Of a stretch of DNA of 64,000 bases, positions 45,935-57,733 are shown piece after piece. The stretch's first letter is position 1. Each line of letters starts with the position of its first letter. The notes beneath the pieces were generated by a model. The model saw nothing but the letters and a program-made list of their open reading frames with translations. It had not been told where the DNA came from and did no database searches. The position numbers and the translations under genes are program-made. The stretch comes from Aspidapion aeneum (Eukaryota > Arthropoda > Insecta > Coleoptera > Brentidae): assembly GCA_963576565.1 (NCBI GenBank), contig OY755039.1, positions 83,540,955 to 83,604,954 on the forward strand, in the 5' to 3' direction.

Positions 45935-47510
45935 AATATAACACTGATTTTTACATTGTTTTTGGACGCCACTAAATTTTTGAAATGCAATAATTAATTA
46001 GTTAAATTTTTTAAGATCATAAAATGTTGAAATTTTTAATTAAGGAAATTTAGAAACTTTATTAAGATAAACCTAGTTTTATTTTTGGAAAGGTTTCAAT
46101 AATAAAAAACTGAGTTTCCACAAAAAAGGAATATTATATTCTACTTTCTCACGGGGTAAAAAATATACAGAAAACGTATGTACAAAAAGTACCGGTAAAC
46201 ATTTTTAGATTGGTTATCTAAAAATATGCGCAACAATGGGAAATCAAAAAGTAATAGAAAAATATCTATAAAAAATGTCAATGGTTAATTATTATAAATA
46301 ATAATTAAACCAATTCAACCTAAAAACACCTGGGGAAAATTCTAGAATTTTTCTGGTGGTTTTTACAATAAATCGACTGTAAATAACCAAGTTAAGGGTT
46401 AAAATACTAAATCTAAAATTAAGGGAAAAATATAAAAAGTAAAAAGTAGCCTGTAAAAAAAACATCATATCGCAGTGTTCCTAACCTGATTTTGTATAAA
46501 TAAAAATATTTTATGGCAAATTTCACAAAAAACTGGCGATCAAATAGGGATGTAGAAAACTGAAAAATCTGGGTTCATCAAGTCGGTTCGGTTCCAATTT
46601 AACTAGTAGAAGAGGTGGATGTTAAAATTGGATCAGCCCATAATATTTACATGCGGATTTGGAGTTGACAGACATCTGTCGTTTTGAGGATCTTCATTAT
46701 TAAAAGAATGATATTCTCTAGCAGAGGAGTTTCTCTAGCAGAGGACTGGCAGGTGGGTGGATAGCAAGTAGGTGATTGGTTGGTGATTGGTTGGTGATTG
46801 GCCCTGTAACAAGGAGAGATTGTTTTTTAACAATTTGAGAAATATGGGAATTTATGACGAAACCCTTTAAGTACAAAAAAAGATAGTTTTTGTCCAATAA
46901 AATGTAACTTACCCCTAATAGAAAAAGGGTGAAACTAGCAGCAAAACAGCACCATTGTACAGTTGACTTTCTCTGCAGAACTGTAAGAAAATGACGGAGC
47001 TGAAAAAATGGAAACCGCCATAAGAAAATAGAAAATGTCTGCATCGAAACACGTGTACAACTTGGACAAAAAAGGTAATAATTTTTATAGAAAAAATTAG
47101 TACTTACATGAGTTCATCACAGCAAAATAATGAAAAACACAGATGGGGAAAACACTACAAAAACTTTTCAGAAGAAATTTTGCAGAGACCCCTTTTCATC
47201 ACTGTCGTGTGATTACTCGGTGGCTGCTTGAGAGAAAGTGAAAACCAGCTGAAGCGATGCGCCTTAGCGCGCGATATTCGTAGTTTCCCACTTTATTAGG
47301 ATTTATGAAAATTGCCAAAAATATGCATCGAAATTTCGATATTTGGTGAATGAGCTAGAACAAGTTATATTGGTCACTGTAAGAAATACCACTGCGATTT
47401 TATGCTTTGAACCAAAATAAAATTTAATCGAATTCTAATTCGAAAAAATTGATTCTTTTTCAAATAAAAAGAAGAAGACATGTAGCATTTTATTACGAGG
47501 AAAATAAAAA
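45935..47510. other. No confident feature
   Basis: AT-rich. Three gattggttggt units occur at 46770-46800. The 108-codon ORF at 46718-47044 (minus) is hydrophobic and has no recognisable motif. Confidence 0.4.
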
Positions 47511-47514
47511 TGCT

Positions 47515-48005
47515 ACAAGTTGTGGAAAAATTAATTTTGTCGCTCTTATTTTTGACCCTTTTTTTGGGTGCTTCGCTAACTTCATATTTTGGCACCCATC
47601 ACAAATCGAATCGCTACTAGGTGGATAATTTGCCGTTAATTAGTCGTGAATTAGTTGTGGAAAAATTAATTTTGTCGCTCTTGTTTTTGACCCTTTTTTT
47701 GGGTGCTTCGCTAACTTCATATGAAGTTAGCAAAGCACCCTCGTAAAAATAGCTTTTATCAAAATCGAATATGGTGGATAATTTACCGCTAATTAGTCGT
47801 GAATTAGTTGTGGAAAAATTAATTTTGTCGCTCTTGTTTTTGATCCATTTTTTGGGTGCTTCGCTAACTTCATATGAAGTTAGCGAAGCACCCTCGTAAA
47901 AATAGCTTTTATCAAAATCGAATATGGTGGATAATTTACCGCTAATTAGTCGTGAATTAGTTGTGGAAAAATTAATTTTGTCGCTCTTATTTTTGACCCT
48001 TTTTT
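47515..48005. repeat. Tandem array of MITE family B, about four units
   Basis: Units of about 150-160 bp begin atgaagttagcgaagcaccc and end gggtgcttcgctaacttcat. They sit head to tail, so each junction is a ~40-bp palindrome. Internal sequence (tatggtggataatttaccgc and tcgtgaattagttgtggaa) is nearly identical. The first unit is partial, the second has an altered start (gcacccatcacaaatcg), and the last lacks its right end. Confidence 0.88.
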
Positions 48006-48477
48006 TGGGTGTAGTTCACCAGTATACATTTTGTACCAAAATAGCTTCTGACGACATAGAAAACATAAAATTTGAGGTTTTCTTTTTCAGCAACAAAAGA
48101 AAATTAAATAACATTTCTAGCTTGGCAATAAATGTTTTATTTTATTCCTTTTAAATTTTTAAAAAATTTTATATATATTTGACAGATTTTTAAAATCCAG
48201 GTCTAAGCTAGAGATGCATTTCTTATAAAGAAGCATTGACAAGAAGAAAAATCTTTCACTATTTCAAATAAAATACTTGTTGAAAACTCAATAATATTTG
48301 TGACCGTCTATTCTACAAAATTTTCCTGTGTGCATCGTCTTGACGGCGCAGCGCACGATGAGCTCTTGAACCTGATTTTTGGTCAAAGTTAGAAAAAAAA
48401 AGAAGAAGGTATAGGTTAAATATTTTTAAAACTATTTTATTGACAAAAGAATAGTAATTATAAATCAAAGTAGTGGA

Positions 48478-48880
48478 TGTAACATGGCGAAGTTTCCTAT
48501 TTATGAATCGATAAGTATGAAAATTTGAACTTTGAGGTTTTTATTATCGCTTATTATGATTTTTGATTCAAACTTAAAAAAATTCCAATATGGTGGTCCA
48601 AAATGGCGGACTATTTCATTTATTTGCCGATATGTATTAAAACTGGAACTTTGGGGTACCTAAAGTCGCTGATTTTAATTATAGACCCAAACTTGAAAAA
48701 TAAATAACCGAACCGAACACGGCGAATCCAATTTCTCTTTATGAAACGATATGATTTGAAATTAGAACATTGGGTTGTATAAAGTGCTGAATATAATTTT
48801 TGACTCAAACCTAACAAAAACAAGAAGGCCAATACGATATGGCGGACTTTTACATTTATTAAAGGTTTTTCCAAAAGGCA
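48478..48880. repeat. Degenerate ~110-bp repeats with atggcgga core
   Basis: Three to four diverged units share atggcggac/atttc, a tatgaa-cgat segment, gaactttgggg and cgctgattttaattat. Similar pairs occur inside the MITE at 34680-34930, so this may be a relic of that family's interior. Confidence 0.6.
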
Positions 48881-50027
48881 GTATTTTGTAACCCCTAATA
48901 GCAGTTGAAAGCTGCTAGGTCCCAAAAGCGGTGTAACAAATCGGGATTTGAATATAAATGGTATTTTTGCCATTTATAAGTTTTTAAATATTTTTTTAAT
49001 TAAATATTTTTTTTGACATCAACAAGCATTAATTATATGTAAGACTAGGTTAAGGCGGCGACTTGTTTTTTGGCATATTTTCAGGTCTGCTGAATTTTAA
49101 TAAAAGTTGTATTCGGCTATCAAAATGTCCGTTGAGCCACTAACATCAAAATAATTCATATTTTGTAACTGGAAACAAATTTGCGAAACTATTTTCGGAT
49201 TTTAAAAAACACACTGTGTAATTTTAACTATTATCGATTTTCTCCAGTCTTAAGTCCACGCATCTTGGCTTGCCTTGGTATTTGGTCTCTTAGTGGAGCG
49301 TTTAAAGCGCAGGCTATCTCTTTCTCGCCAAAGCGACGATGAGTATAGTTCTAGCCAATCAACGACAAGCTTTTTGTGCTTGCAAGCGTAGGGTTGCTTT
49401 GACTAAGACAGGAAACTTTCAAAAGTCGTTAGAGCAAACATTCTTTAGTTTTTTTTGCTTTCGTTAACACTTCTTAAGGGGGGTTTTTTTAACTGTAAAA
49501 TTTATCAATTATTTTAATTATGTATAAAACTGTTAACTTTATTATCCATAATTATTTTGGTCTTTTCATTTAGTGTTTATTTTAACTTGAAACCTTTAGA
49601 TTTTATTACTGTTTCCAATGTTTTTAAATATTACTTATACCTTTTTTCTGATTTTTAACATTAAAATACAAACCATTCGTTGCCCTAAAATCGGCATTTT
49701 TAATCAATAATATATCCCAAACCTAAACAGTAATATTAAGTAAATTAAACAGTTGATTGAATAGTTTCACCTATTCAATCAACGTGTAAAATGTTGATAA
49801 ATAAAAATATTTACAACAAATATACAAAAGGTTTATAAAACCTAAAAGTTTAAGAAGTGTTAATATTTGAATTCAAAATTTTAATAGTACAAAAATTTGA
49901 TATTTAAATAATAAATATAAGAAGTAAAAGTGTGAAGCTACAAGAAGAAAATTGAAAAGGTATGTATGATTTTCCTACATTGTTTATACATTTAAGAAAA
50001 ACATTTATAGTATAAACTTTCTCCAAA
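48881..50027. other. No recognisable feature
   Basis: AT-rich non-coding sequence. Near 49740-49790 there is a ttgattgaatag/ctattcaatcaac hairpin. Confidence 0.5.
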
Positions 50028-50252
50028 AACCATCAAATTCCCTTTCGAGATCGTGTAAAAAATTCATATCTCACAAACTATACATGTTATTAGCAAACTC
50101 ATCGAGTTTCAATATAGTGGGGCCATAGAGATGCGAAAAAACCACACCTTCCGTGTAGATTCGGAAAAACGTCATTTAGCGATTTTTAGTATAGGGAATC
50201 CCATGAGACCAAAATGGCAGAACCATCAAATTCCCTTTCGAGATCGTGTAAA
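50028..50252. repeat. Single ~161-bp satellite monomer between 32-bp direct repeats
   Basis: The 32 bases starting aaccatcaaattccctttcg occur at 50028-50059 and identically at 50221-50252. Between them is one unit of the ~169-bp satellite found at 51380-52480. The arrangement looks like insertion of a single monomer with a long target duplication. Confidence 0.85.
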
Positions 50253-50813
50253 TTTAATAACATATAGCAACTTTTAATAATTTTATCAATTTTCAAATAG
50301 TTGCATAAATTGGTAGCTCGCAACTTTTAAGCCTTAGCCACTTGAGTTGACAGTACCACTGTCACACTAGCCGCCTGTTACAGCGGTTTCAAGAAAAATT
50401 TAGAAAAAAAGCAACCCATCTTTAAAACAAAAGGTCCCATATTTCTATAAGACTCCTTGGGAATAATTATAAAGTATTTTTCTCAGCAAACTCCACTTGC
50501 AGCAAAAACTAACTGAAAAAGCAACATTCTCTAGTAGTCTGTCCATGTTGAGATATTTCAAATTGAATATAAAGCCTTCTAAATATAGCTAGCTCTCTGT
50601 TGTTATACTCGAAAACATCTTCTGGAATAACAGAACTTCAAACAATGCTTCAGACAAGAACAAGTACAACTCTATAGAGTGACAAGAAAGGATTTCCGAG
50701 AGTTTCCAGTGCTTTATTTTATTTAGTTATTTTTATTTTTCAGCAACGTACAATTTTAATCTTTTTCTTTTGTGAAGTAGTGTTTAACTAACTCCGTAGA
50801 AAAAACACAGAGG
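50253..50813. other. No recognisable feature
   Basis: Non-coding sequence up to the left breakpoint of the 2.5-kb duplication. Confidence 0.5.
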
Positions 50814-53340
50814 CAGCTTCAAAAAAACAATAGAAAAACACTTAACTATTTTCAACAACTGCTCAAATCCCGAAATAAATTTCACAGCCAAGTTACCTAA
50901 GTAATACCACAGGGTGTTCACAGGCTCAGAGCATTTGATTTGACGTTATAAAGCGCTCGGCAGCTTTTTCTATTTTGTTGAATGGTTTGCATTGAAGAGC
51001 ATGCTTCGAGGCGTCAAATTAAACGCTCGACCCTCTGAAAACCTTAGGTCGGTGCTTCTGCTTATAACCTTATTTATATAGTGTGACGGTTATCCCAAAA
51101 AGGCGTTAAATATTCCTTCAAAGTTATAAATTGCATGTGGAAATTTTGGTTGACGCAATTTAGTCTGAACAATTACGCAAACATTGTAATGGGTTCGTTG
51201 CTCTGGGTTCCTAGGCCGAACTGAACCGAACCGAACCGGATCGTAAAGTCCCGCAACAAAACGTACCGAACCGGATCGTACCGTGCCGCACCAAAACGTA
51301 CCGAACCGGATCGTATCGTCCCGCAACAAAACGTACCGAACCGGATCGTACCGTCCCGCAACAAAACAATTGGTTGGGATGAAAAAAACCACACCTTCAG
51401 TGTGGATTCGAAAAAACCACATTTAGCAATTTTTATTATAGGGAATCGCATAAGACCAAAATTGCAAAATTTTGAAAATTCATATCTCACAAACTATACA
51501 TGTTATCAGCAAACGCACCGAGTTACAGTATAGTGGTGCCATAGAGATGCGAAAGAACTACACCTTCCGTGTAGATTCGGAAAAACGTCATTTAGCGATT
51601 TTTAGTATAGGGAATCCAATGAGACCAAAATGGCAAAACTTTGAAAGTTCATATCTCACAAACTATACATGTTATTAGCAAACGCACCGAGTTACAGTAT
51701 AGTGGGGCCATAGAGATGCGAAAAAACCACACCTTCAGTGTAGATTCGGAAAAACGTCATTTAGCGATTTTTAGTATAGGGAATCCAATGAGACCAAAAT
51801 GGCAAAACTTTGAAAATTCATATATCACAAACTTTACATGTATCAGCAAACGCACCGAGTTGCAGTATAATGGGGGCATAGGATGCGAAAAAACCACACC
51901 TTCCGTGTAGATTCGGAAAATCGTCATTTAGCGGTTTTTAGTTTAGGGAATCCAATGAGACCAAAATGACAAAACTTTGAAAATTCATATCTCACAAACT
52001 ATACATGTTATCAGCAAACCCACCGAGTTACATTATAGTGAGGCCATAGAGATGCGAAAAAATCACACCTTCAGTGTAGATTCGGAAAAACGTCATTTAG
52101 CGATTTTTAGTATAGGGAATCCGATGAGACCAAAATGGCAAAACTTTGAAAATTCATATCTCTCAAACTATACATGTTCTCAGCAAACGCACCGAGTTAC
52201 AGTATAGTGGTGCCATAGAGATGCGAAAGAACTACACCTTCCGTGTAGATTCGGAAAAACGTCATTTAGCGATTTTTATATCCAATGAGACCAAAATGGC
52301 AAAACTTTGAAAATTCATATCTCACAAACTATACATGTTATTAGCAAACGTGCCGAGTTACAGTATAGTGGTGCCATAGAGATGCGAAAAAATCCCACCT
52401 TCCGTGTAGATTCGGAAAAACGTCATTTAGCGATTTTTAGTATAGGGAATCCCACGAGACCAAAATGGGTCAGCGAAACCTAGTTTTCGGCCTAGGAACC
52501 CAGAGCAACGAACCCATTACGATGTTTGCGTAATTGTTTAGACTAAATTGCATCAACCAAAATTTCCGCATGCAATTTATAATTTATAACTTTGAAGGAA
52601 AATTTAATGCCTTTTTGGGATAATCGTCACAATAGTAATATAAGGTGGGCCAAGAAAAATCTTGCTCCACTTTTTTCGGCTGTAGTTTCTTTATTCTTTG
52701 TTCGATTTTTGTTATTTCGATCTCTATCGAAAGTTAGGTAAGTGTACTTAATTTGACATATTGACAAAAAGGCCACTCAACTGCAAAAATTGATACTTTG
52801 TGCTCATGCCAAAGGCGAGGTGAAGGACTACAATATAGATACTGGTATGTATAAGCGTTACTCTCTTTTAAAATTCGTTGCGTCCTAGAACTCATACACC
52901 AGTATTTACTAAGACCTTAAGACTTAGCATTGTAGACCGGGTTTAAGTATCAAGTCTATAGACTTGTTACCGACCGCTTTAGGTATATTTTTTAATACTC
53001 ACAGGTCAAATAGCTGCAAAGATTTGGTTCACCCTAATGTGCAATATGATAGTAAACATTTCTCAGTGTTTCTACTCATATAAATTCAAATTAACTTTGG
53101 AAATAAAGAATAACCACATAAAAATTTTGTAACGAAATGTCATTTTATGGAAACTTAGTCCGTGTTAGCTCCCGCTAAATTTCGCGGTTGTTTTTAATTT
53201 TAAATCCACACAATTGGATGACGGACAGAGTACATTTTTCGCGCATTGGACATGCGCACCAAGAATCAGTGAGATCCTTTTCTACCGCCTCGAGAAAATG
53301 GCGTGTTAATTTACTTTCTCCAACTATTACAAACAGCTTA
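50814..53340 (+). repeat. 2,527-bp segmental tandem duplication, first copy
   Basis: 50814-53333 matches 53341-55860 with only a handful of single-base differences (for example gtgcc/gtacc near 51541 and one added T in a T-run). Both begin cagcttcaaaaaaac. The first copy ends inside the 5' part of the BEL LTR (53164-53333). A 7-base filler, cagctta, joins the two. It contains the TIR element at 51082 and a ~130-bp hairpin element at about 50925-51045. Confidence 0.97.
51082..52631. mobile_element. TIR element filled with ~169-bp satellite, copy 1
   Basis: It begins tgtgacggttatcccaaaaa and ends with the inverse (tttttgggataatcgtcaca). The TIRs are about 140-150 bp and include ttgctctgggttcctaggcc. 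ATAG on both sides may be a 4-bp target duplication. Inside are four ~35-bp units (cgtaccgaaccggatcgtac), then six to seven units of ~169 bp with the core gattcggaaaaacgtcattt. As 169 is not a multiple of three, no protein spans the units. The superfamily is unknown. Confidence 0.82.
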
Positions 53341-55860
53341 CAGCTTCAAAAAAACAATAGAAAAACACTTAACTATTTTCAACAACTGCTCAAATCCCGA
53401 AATAAATTTCACAGCCAAGTTACCTAAGTAATACCACAGGGTGTTCACAGGCTCAGAGCATTTGATTTGACGTTATAAAGCGCTCGGCAGCTTTTTCTAT
53501 TTTGTTGAATGGTTTGCATTGAAGAGCATGCTTCGAGGCGTCAAATTAAACGCTCGACCCTCTGAAAACCTTAGGTCGGTGCTTCTGCTTATAACCTTAT
53601 TTATATAGTGTGACGGTTATCCCAAAAAGGCGTTAAATATTCCTTCAAAGTTATAAATTGCATGTGGAAATTTTGGTTGACGCAATTTAGTCTGAACAAT
53701 TACGCAAACATTGTAATGGGTTCGTTGCTCTGGGTTCCTAGGCCGAACTGAACCGAACCGAACCGGATCGTAAAGTCCCGCAACAAAACGTACCGAACCG
53801 GATCGTACCGTGCCGCACCAAAACGTACCGAACCGGATCGTATCGTCCCGCAACAAAACGTACCGAACCGGATCGTACCGTCCCGCAACAAAACAATTGG
53901 TTGGGATGAAAAAAACCACACCTTCAGTGTGGATTCGAAAAAACCACATTTAGCAATTTTTATTATAGGGAATCGCATAAGACCAAAATTGCAAAATTTT
54001 GAAAATTCATATCTCACAAACTATACATGTTATCAGCAAACGCACCGAGTTACAGTATAGTGGTACCATAGAGATGCGAAAGAACTACACCTTCCGTGTA
54101 GATTCGGAAAAACGTCATTTAGCGATTTTTAGTATAGGGAATCCAATGAGACCAAAATGGCAAAACTTTGAAAGTTCATATCTCACAAACTATACATGTT
54201 ATTAGCAAACGCACCGAGTTACAGTATAGTGGGGCCATAGAGATGCGAAAAAACCACACCTTCAGTGTAGATTCGGAAAAACGTCATTTAGCGATTTTTA
54301 GTATAGGGAATCCAATGAGACCAAAATGGCAAAACTTTGAAAATTCATATATCACAAACTTTACATGTATCAGCAAACGCACCGAGTTGCAGTATAATGG
54401 GGGCATAGGATGCGAAAAAACCACACCTTCCGTGTAGATTCGGAAAATCGTCATTTAGCGGTTTTTAGTTTAGGGAATCCAATGAGACCAAAATGACAAA
54501 ACTTTGAAAATTCATATCTCACAAACTATACATGTTATCAGCAAACCCACCGAGTTACATTATAGTGAGGCCATAGAGATGCGAAAAAATCACACCTTCA
54601 GTGTAGATTCGGAAAAACGTCATTTAGCGATTTTTAGTATAGGGAATCCGATGAGACCAAAATGGCAAAACTTTGAAAATTCATATCTCTCAAACTATAC
54701 ATGTTCTCAGCAAACGCACCGAGTTACAGTATAGTGGTGCCATAGAGATGCGAAAGAACTACACCTTCCGTGTAGATTCGGAAAAACGTCATTTAGCGAT
54801 TTTTATATCCAATGAGACCAAAATGGCAAAACTTTGAAAATTCATATCTCACAAACTATACATGTTATTAGCAAACGTGCCGAGTTACAGTATAGTGGTG
54901 CCATAGAGATGCGAAAAAAACCCACCTTCCGTGTAGATTCGGAAAAACGTCATTTAGCGATTTTTAGTATAGGGAATCCCACGAGACCAAAATGGGTCAG
55001 CGAAACCTAGTTTTCGGCCTAGGAACCCAGAGCAACGAACCCATTACGATGTTTGCGTAATTGTTTAGACTAAATTGCATCAACCAAAATTTCCGCATGC
55101 AATTTATAATTTATAACTTTGAAGGAAAATTTAATGCCTTTTTGGGATAATCGTCACAATAGTAATATAAGGTGGGCCAAGAAAAATCTTGCTCCACTTT
55201 TTTCGGCTGTAGTTTCTTTATTCTTTGTTCGATTTTTGTTATTTCGATCTCTATCGAAAGTTAGGTAAGTGTACTTAATTTGACATGTTGACAAAAAGGC
55301 CACTCAACTGCAAAAATTGATACTTTGTGCTCATGCCGAAGGCGAGGTGAAGGACTACAATATAGATACTGGTATGTATAAGCGTTACTCTCTTTTAAAA
55401 TTCGTTGCGTCCTAGAACTCATACACCAGTATTTACTAAGACCTTAAGACTTAGCATTGTAGACCGGGTTTAAGTATCAAGTCTATAGACTTGTTACCGA
55501 CCGCTTTAGGTATATTTTTTTAATACTCACAGGTCAAATAGCTGCAAAGATTTGGTTCACCCTAATGTGCAATATGATAGTAAACATTTCTCAGTGTTTC
55601 TACTCATATAAATTCAAATTAACTTTGGAAATAAAGAATAACCACATAAAAATTTTGTAACGAAATGTCATTTTATGGAAACTTAGTCCGTGTTAGCTCC
55701 CGCTAAATTTCGCGGTTGTTTTTAATTTTAAATCCACACAATTGGATGACGGACAGAGTACATTTTTCGCGCATTGGACATGCGCACCAAGAATCAGTGA
55801 GATCCTTTTCTACCGCCTCGAGAAAATGGCGTGTTAATTTACTTTCTCCAACTATTACAA
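53341..55860 (+). repeat. 2,527-bp segmental tandem duplication, second copy
   Basis: Partner of 50814-53340. It runs without a break into the complete 5' LTR, so this copy holds the original junction with the BEL element. Confidence 0.97.
53609..55158. mobile_element. TIR element filled with ~169-bp satellite, copy 2
   Basis: Exact counterpart of 51082-52631 at an offset of 2,527 bp, copied by the segmental duplication and not by a separate transposition, since the flanks are duplicated too. Confidence 0.85.
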
Positions 55861-56160
55861 ATTTCTACACTTGAAAGTGCTCGATTTTGGTCTACTGAAG
55901 CATAGAACTAGAAACTTCAGCCCTTCAGCTACGTGGTGCCATCATTAGATCCAGAAAGGGGCCCCTGGAACGGGGACAAATTGGCTGCAAACTCGTGAGT
56001 GCTTTGTTTCTGATTTCCGTTGTGTGGTAACAGCAATTAACTATGGACCTTTTGATTATTTCGTGATTTCGTATCAATATATTTATGTTTGTTCGCGCTT
56101 TCATTTAATAAAATATATACAGTCCATTGCAGTTATCGTTTTTCTAACTGCGGGCAAACA
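55691..56160 (+). repeat. BEL/Pao 5' LTR
   Basis: 470 bp with TG...CA ends and an AATAAA signal about 60 bases before the right end. Its first ~170 bases are repeated at 53164-53333 by the segmental duplication. Confidence 0.96.
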
Positions 56161-56384
56161 TTAGTGTTCCTTCGACCCGAATTATTTAAATTTACTCCAT
56201 ACGACGGTATTAATAAGTCGGCCATTTCACATTTTCACACGGCGACCAAACGGCCTTGAATTTGCCAAGCGTTCGACCATCGGTTTCGGCGCGATTCACC
56301 TGTTTTCGGTCCGCTGCTATGGTAACGCAGGGTCTACCGCGTGGTCACTTCAGTAAACAAAAATCGAGAATCAATCAAAACAAA

Positions 56385-56690
56385 CAACATTTCTCATTTC
56401 TGTGATTAGATGTGTTCCATATCATTTCGATATTTAAAACAATTTTCATCAATTGCGATAAATTAGTGCATATTTTCGACAATTCGTCATTTTTCTATTT
56501 CAGAAGCACTAATTTAGCGTTAATTGTATATTTACCGACATTTCTGTGATTAGATGTGTTCCATATCATTTCGATATTTAAAACAATTTTCATCAATTGC
56601 GATAAATTAGTGCATATTTTCGACAATTCGTCATTTTTCTATTTCAGAAGAATAATTTAGCGTTAATTGTATATTTACCGACAATTTCGT
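56385..56690 (+). repeat. ~150-bp direct repeat in the BEL leader
   Basis: The block from catttctgtgattagatgtg to taattgtatatttaccgaca occurs twice in succession (about 56390 and 56540), differing by a few bases around gaagcacta/gaagaat. It lies between the 5' LTR and the gag start. Confidence 0.9.
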
Positions 56691-56708
56691 CATTTCAAAG
56701 GTAAAATC

Positions 56709-57733
56709 ATGTCTATCAAAAAAGCCGTGCAAAAACGCAAGGGTTTTTTATCGGCGATTACCGAGTGTTATGTGTTTTCACAGACCGCGGCAACGGACGC
56801 AAAAGCGAGAAACGAGTTTCAAGTGAGGTATTCCGACTTGGATGAAACTTTCGATAAATGCATGTTGGCACATAATGATGTCATTATGATGATAGACGAC
56901 TCGGACGACGAGGAGCTTAAAACGCAAGATGCGATCCTTTCAGAAGCTCGTAAATATTTTTATGCGTGTAAGGAAGTTTACTCTGAAATATTTCCGGTTG
57001 AGGCTCCATCCTTTTCGGGATCATATGTTCGACAAAACGAAACTCCAAAACTCAAAGAGTTAGGTATTCCCATATTTCGAGGTGATAAAAAATTATGGCC
57101 AAGCTTTTTCGATCTTTTTAATAACATTATAGATCAAAATCAAAGTCTAAGTAACGTCCGAAAACTTCAATATTTATTTTCATATCTCGAGAATGAGCCT
57201 TTAAAATTGATATCAGGGATTAGCTTATCTGATCAAAATTATAAAATTGCTTACGACAAATTAGTCAATAGATATCAAAACAAGCGAGACCTCGCAAATG
57301 ATGCTTTAAGCACAATTATGAACTCTACATTAAAAAACGAGTCAGCTAAAGAATTGCGTAATTTAATTGACACCTTTTCAGAATCCCTAGCCTAGAAATT
57401 TTAAAATCACTTAGCTTTGACGTTGTCAGTTGGGACTTTATTATTTTTTCATTCTGTTAGAAAAATTGGATATTCCGACGCGTTCAAATTTCGAAATGAG
57501 TCACGCCAATACTAATACCGAAATTTCCACTTTTCAGTCACTTTTTCAATTTCTAGAAAAAAGATGTAAAGTTTTGAAATCAGTTCCTCCATCAACAGCA
57601 CCCAAAAAGGTGCCTACCTATCAAAAATCAAATTCTATGCCAAATCAGTTTGGGCAAAAGCCTACCTATAAATCATCCAATTCGCCTTTTATAGGACTGG
57701 CTGGCACCTCAACTAATTCAAGTACGGGAATAA
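56709..57733 (+). pseudogene. BEL/Pao gag region
   Basis: Starts MSIKKAVQKRKGFLSAITEC at 56709. The mid region KELGIPIFRGDKKLWPSFFD, followed by LFNNII and LENEPLKLISGI, is the conserved BEL/Pao gag segment that forms the particle shell. The first frame stops at 57395. The next part (LLEKLDIPTRSNFEMS, FQFLEKRCKVLKSVP) is in another frame to about 57733, so at least two frame changes break it. The start was chosen as the first ATG in the frame with gag similarity; an in-frame ATG lies earlier at 56667. Confidence 0.88.

Noticed and set aside
51090..51490. Minus-strand ORFs rich in RYDPVRYVLLRD
   Set aside because: Translations of a ~35-bp tandem repeat and a TIR inside a transposon.
51472..52207. 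Repeated ORFs beginning MKIHISQTIHVIS and copies at 53999-54734
   Set aside because: They follow the ~169-bp satellite, whose period is not a multiple of three; each ORF dies at or just after one unit.
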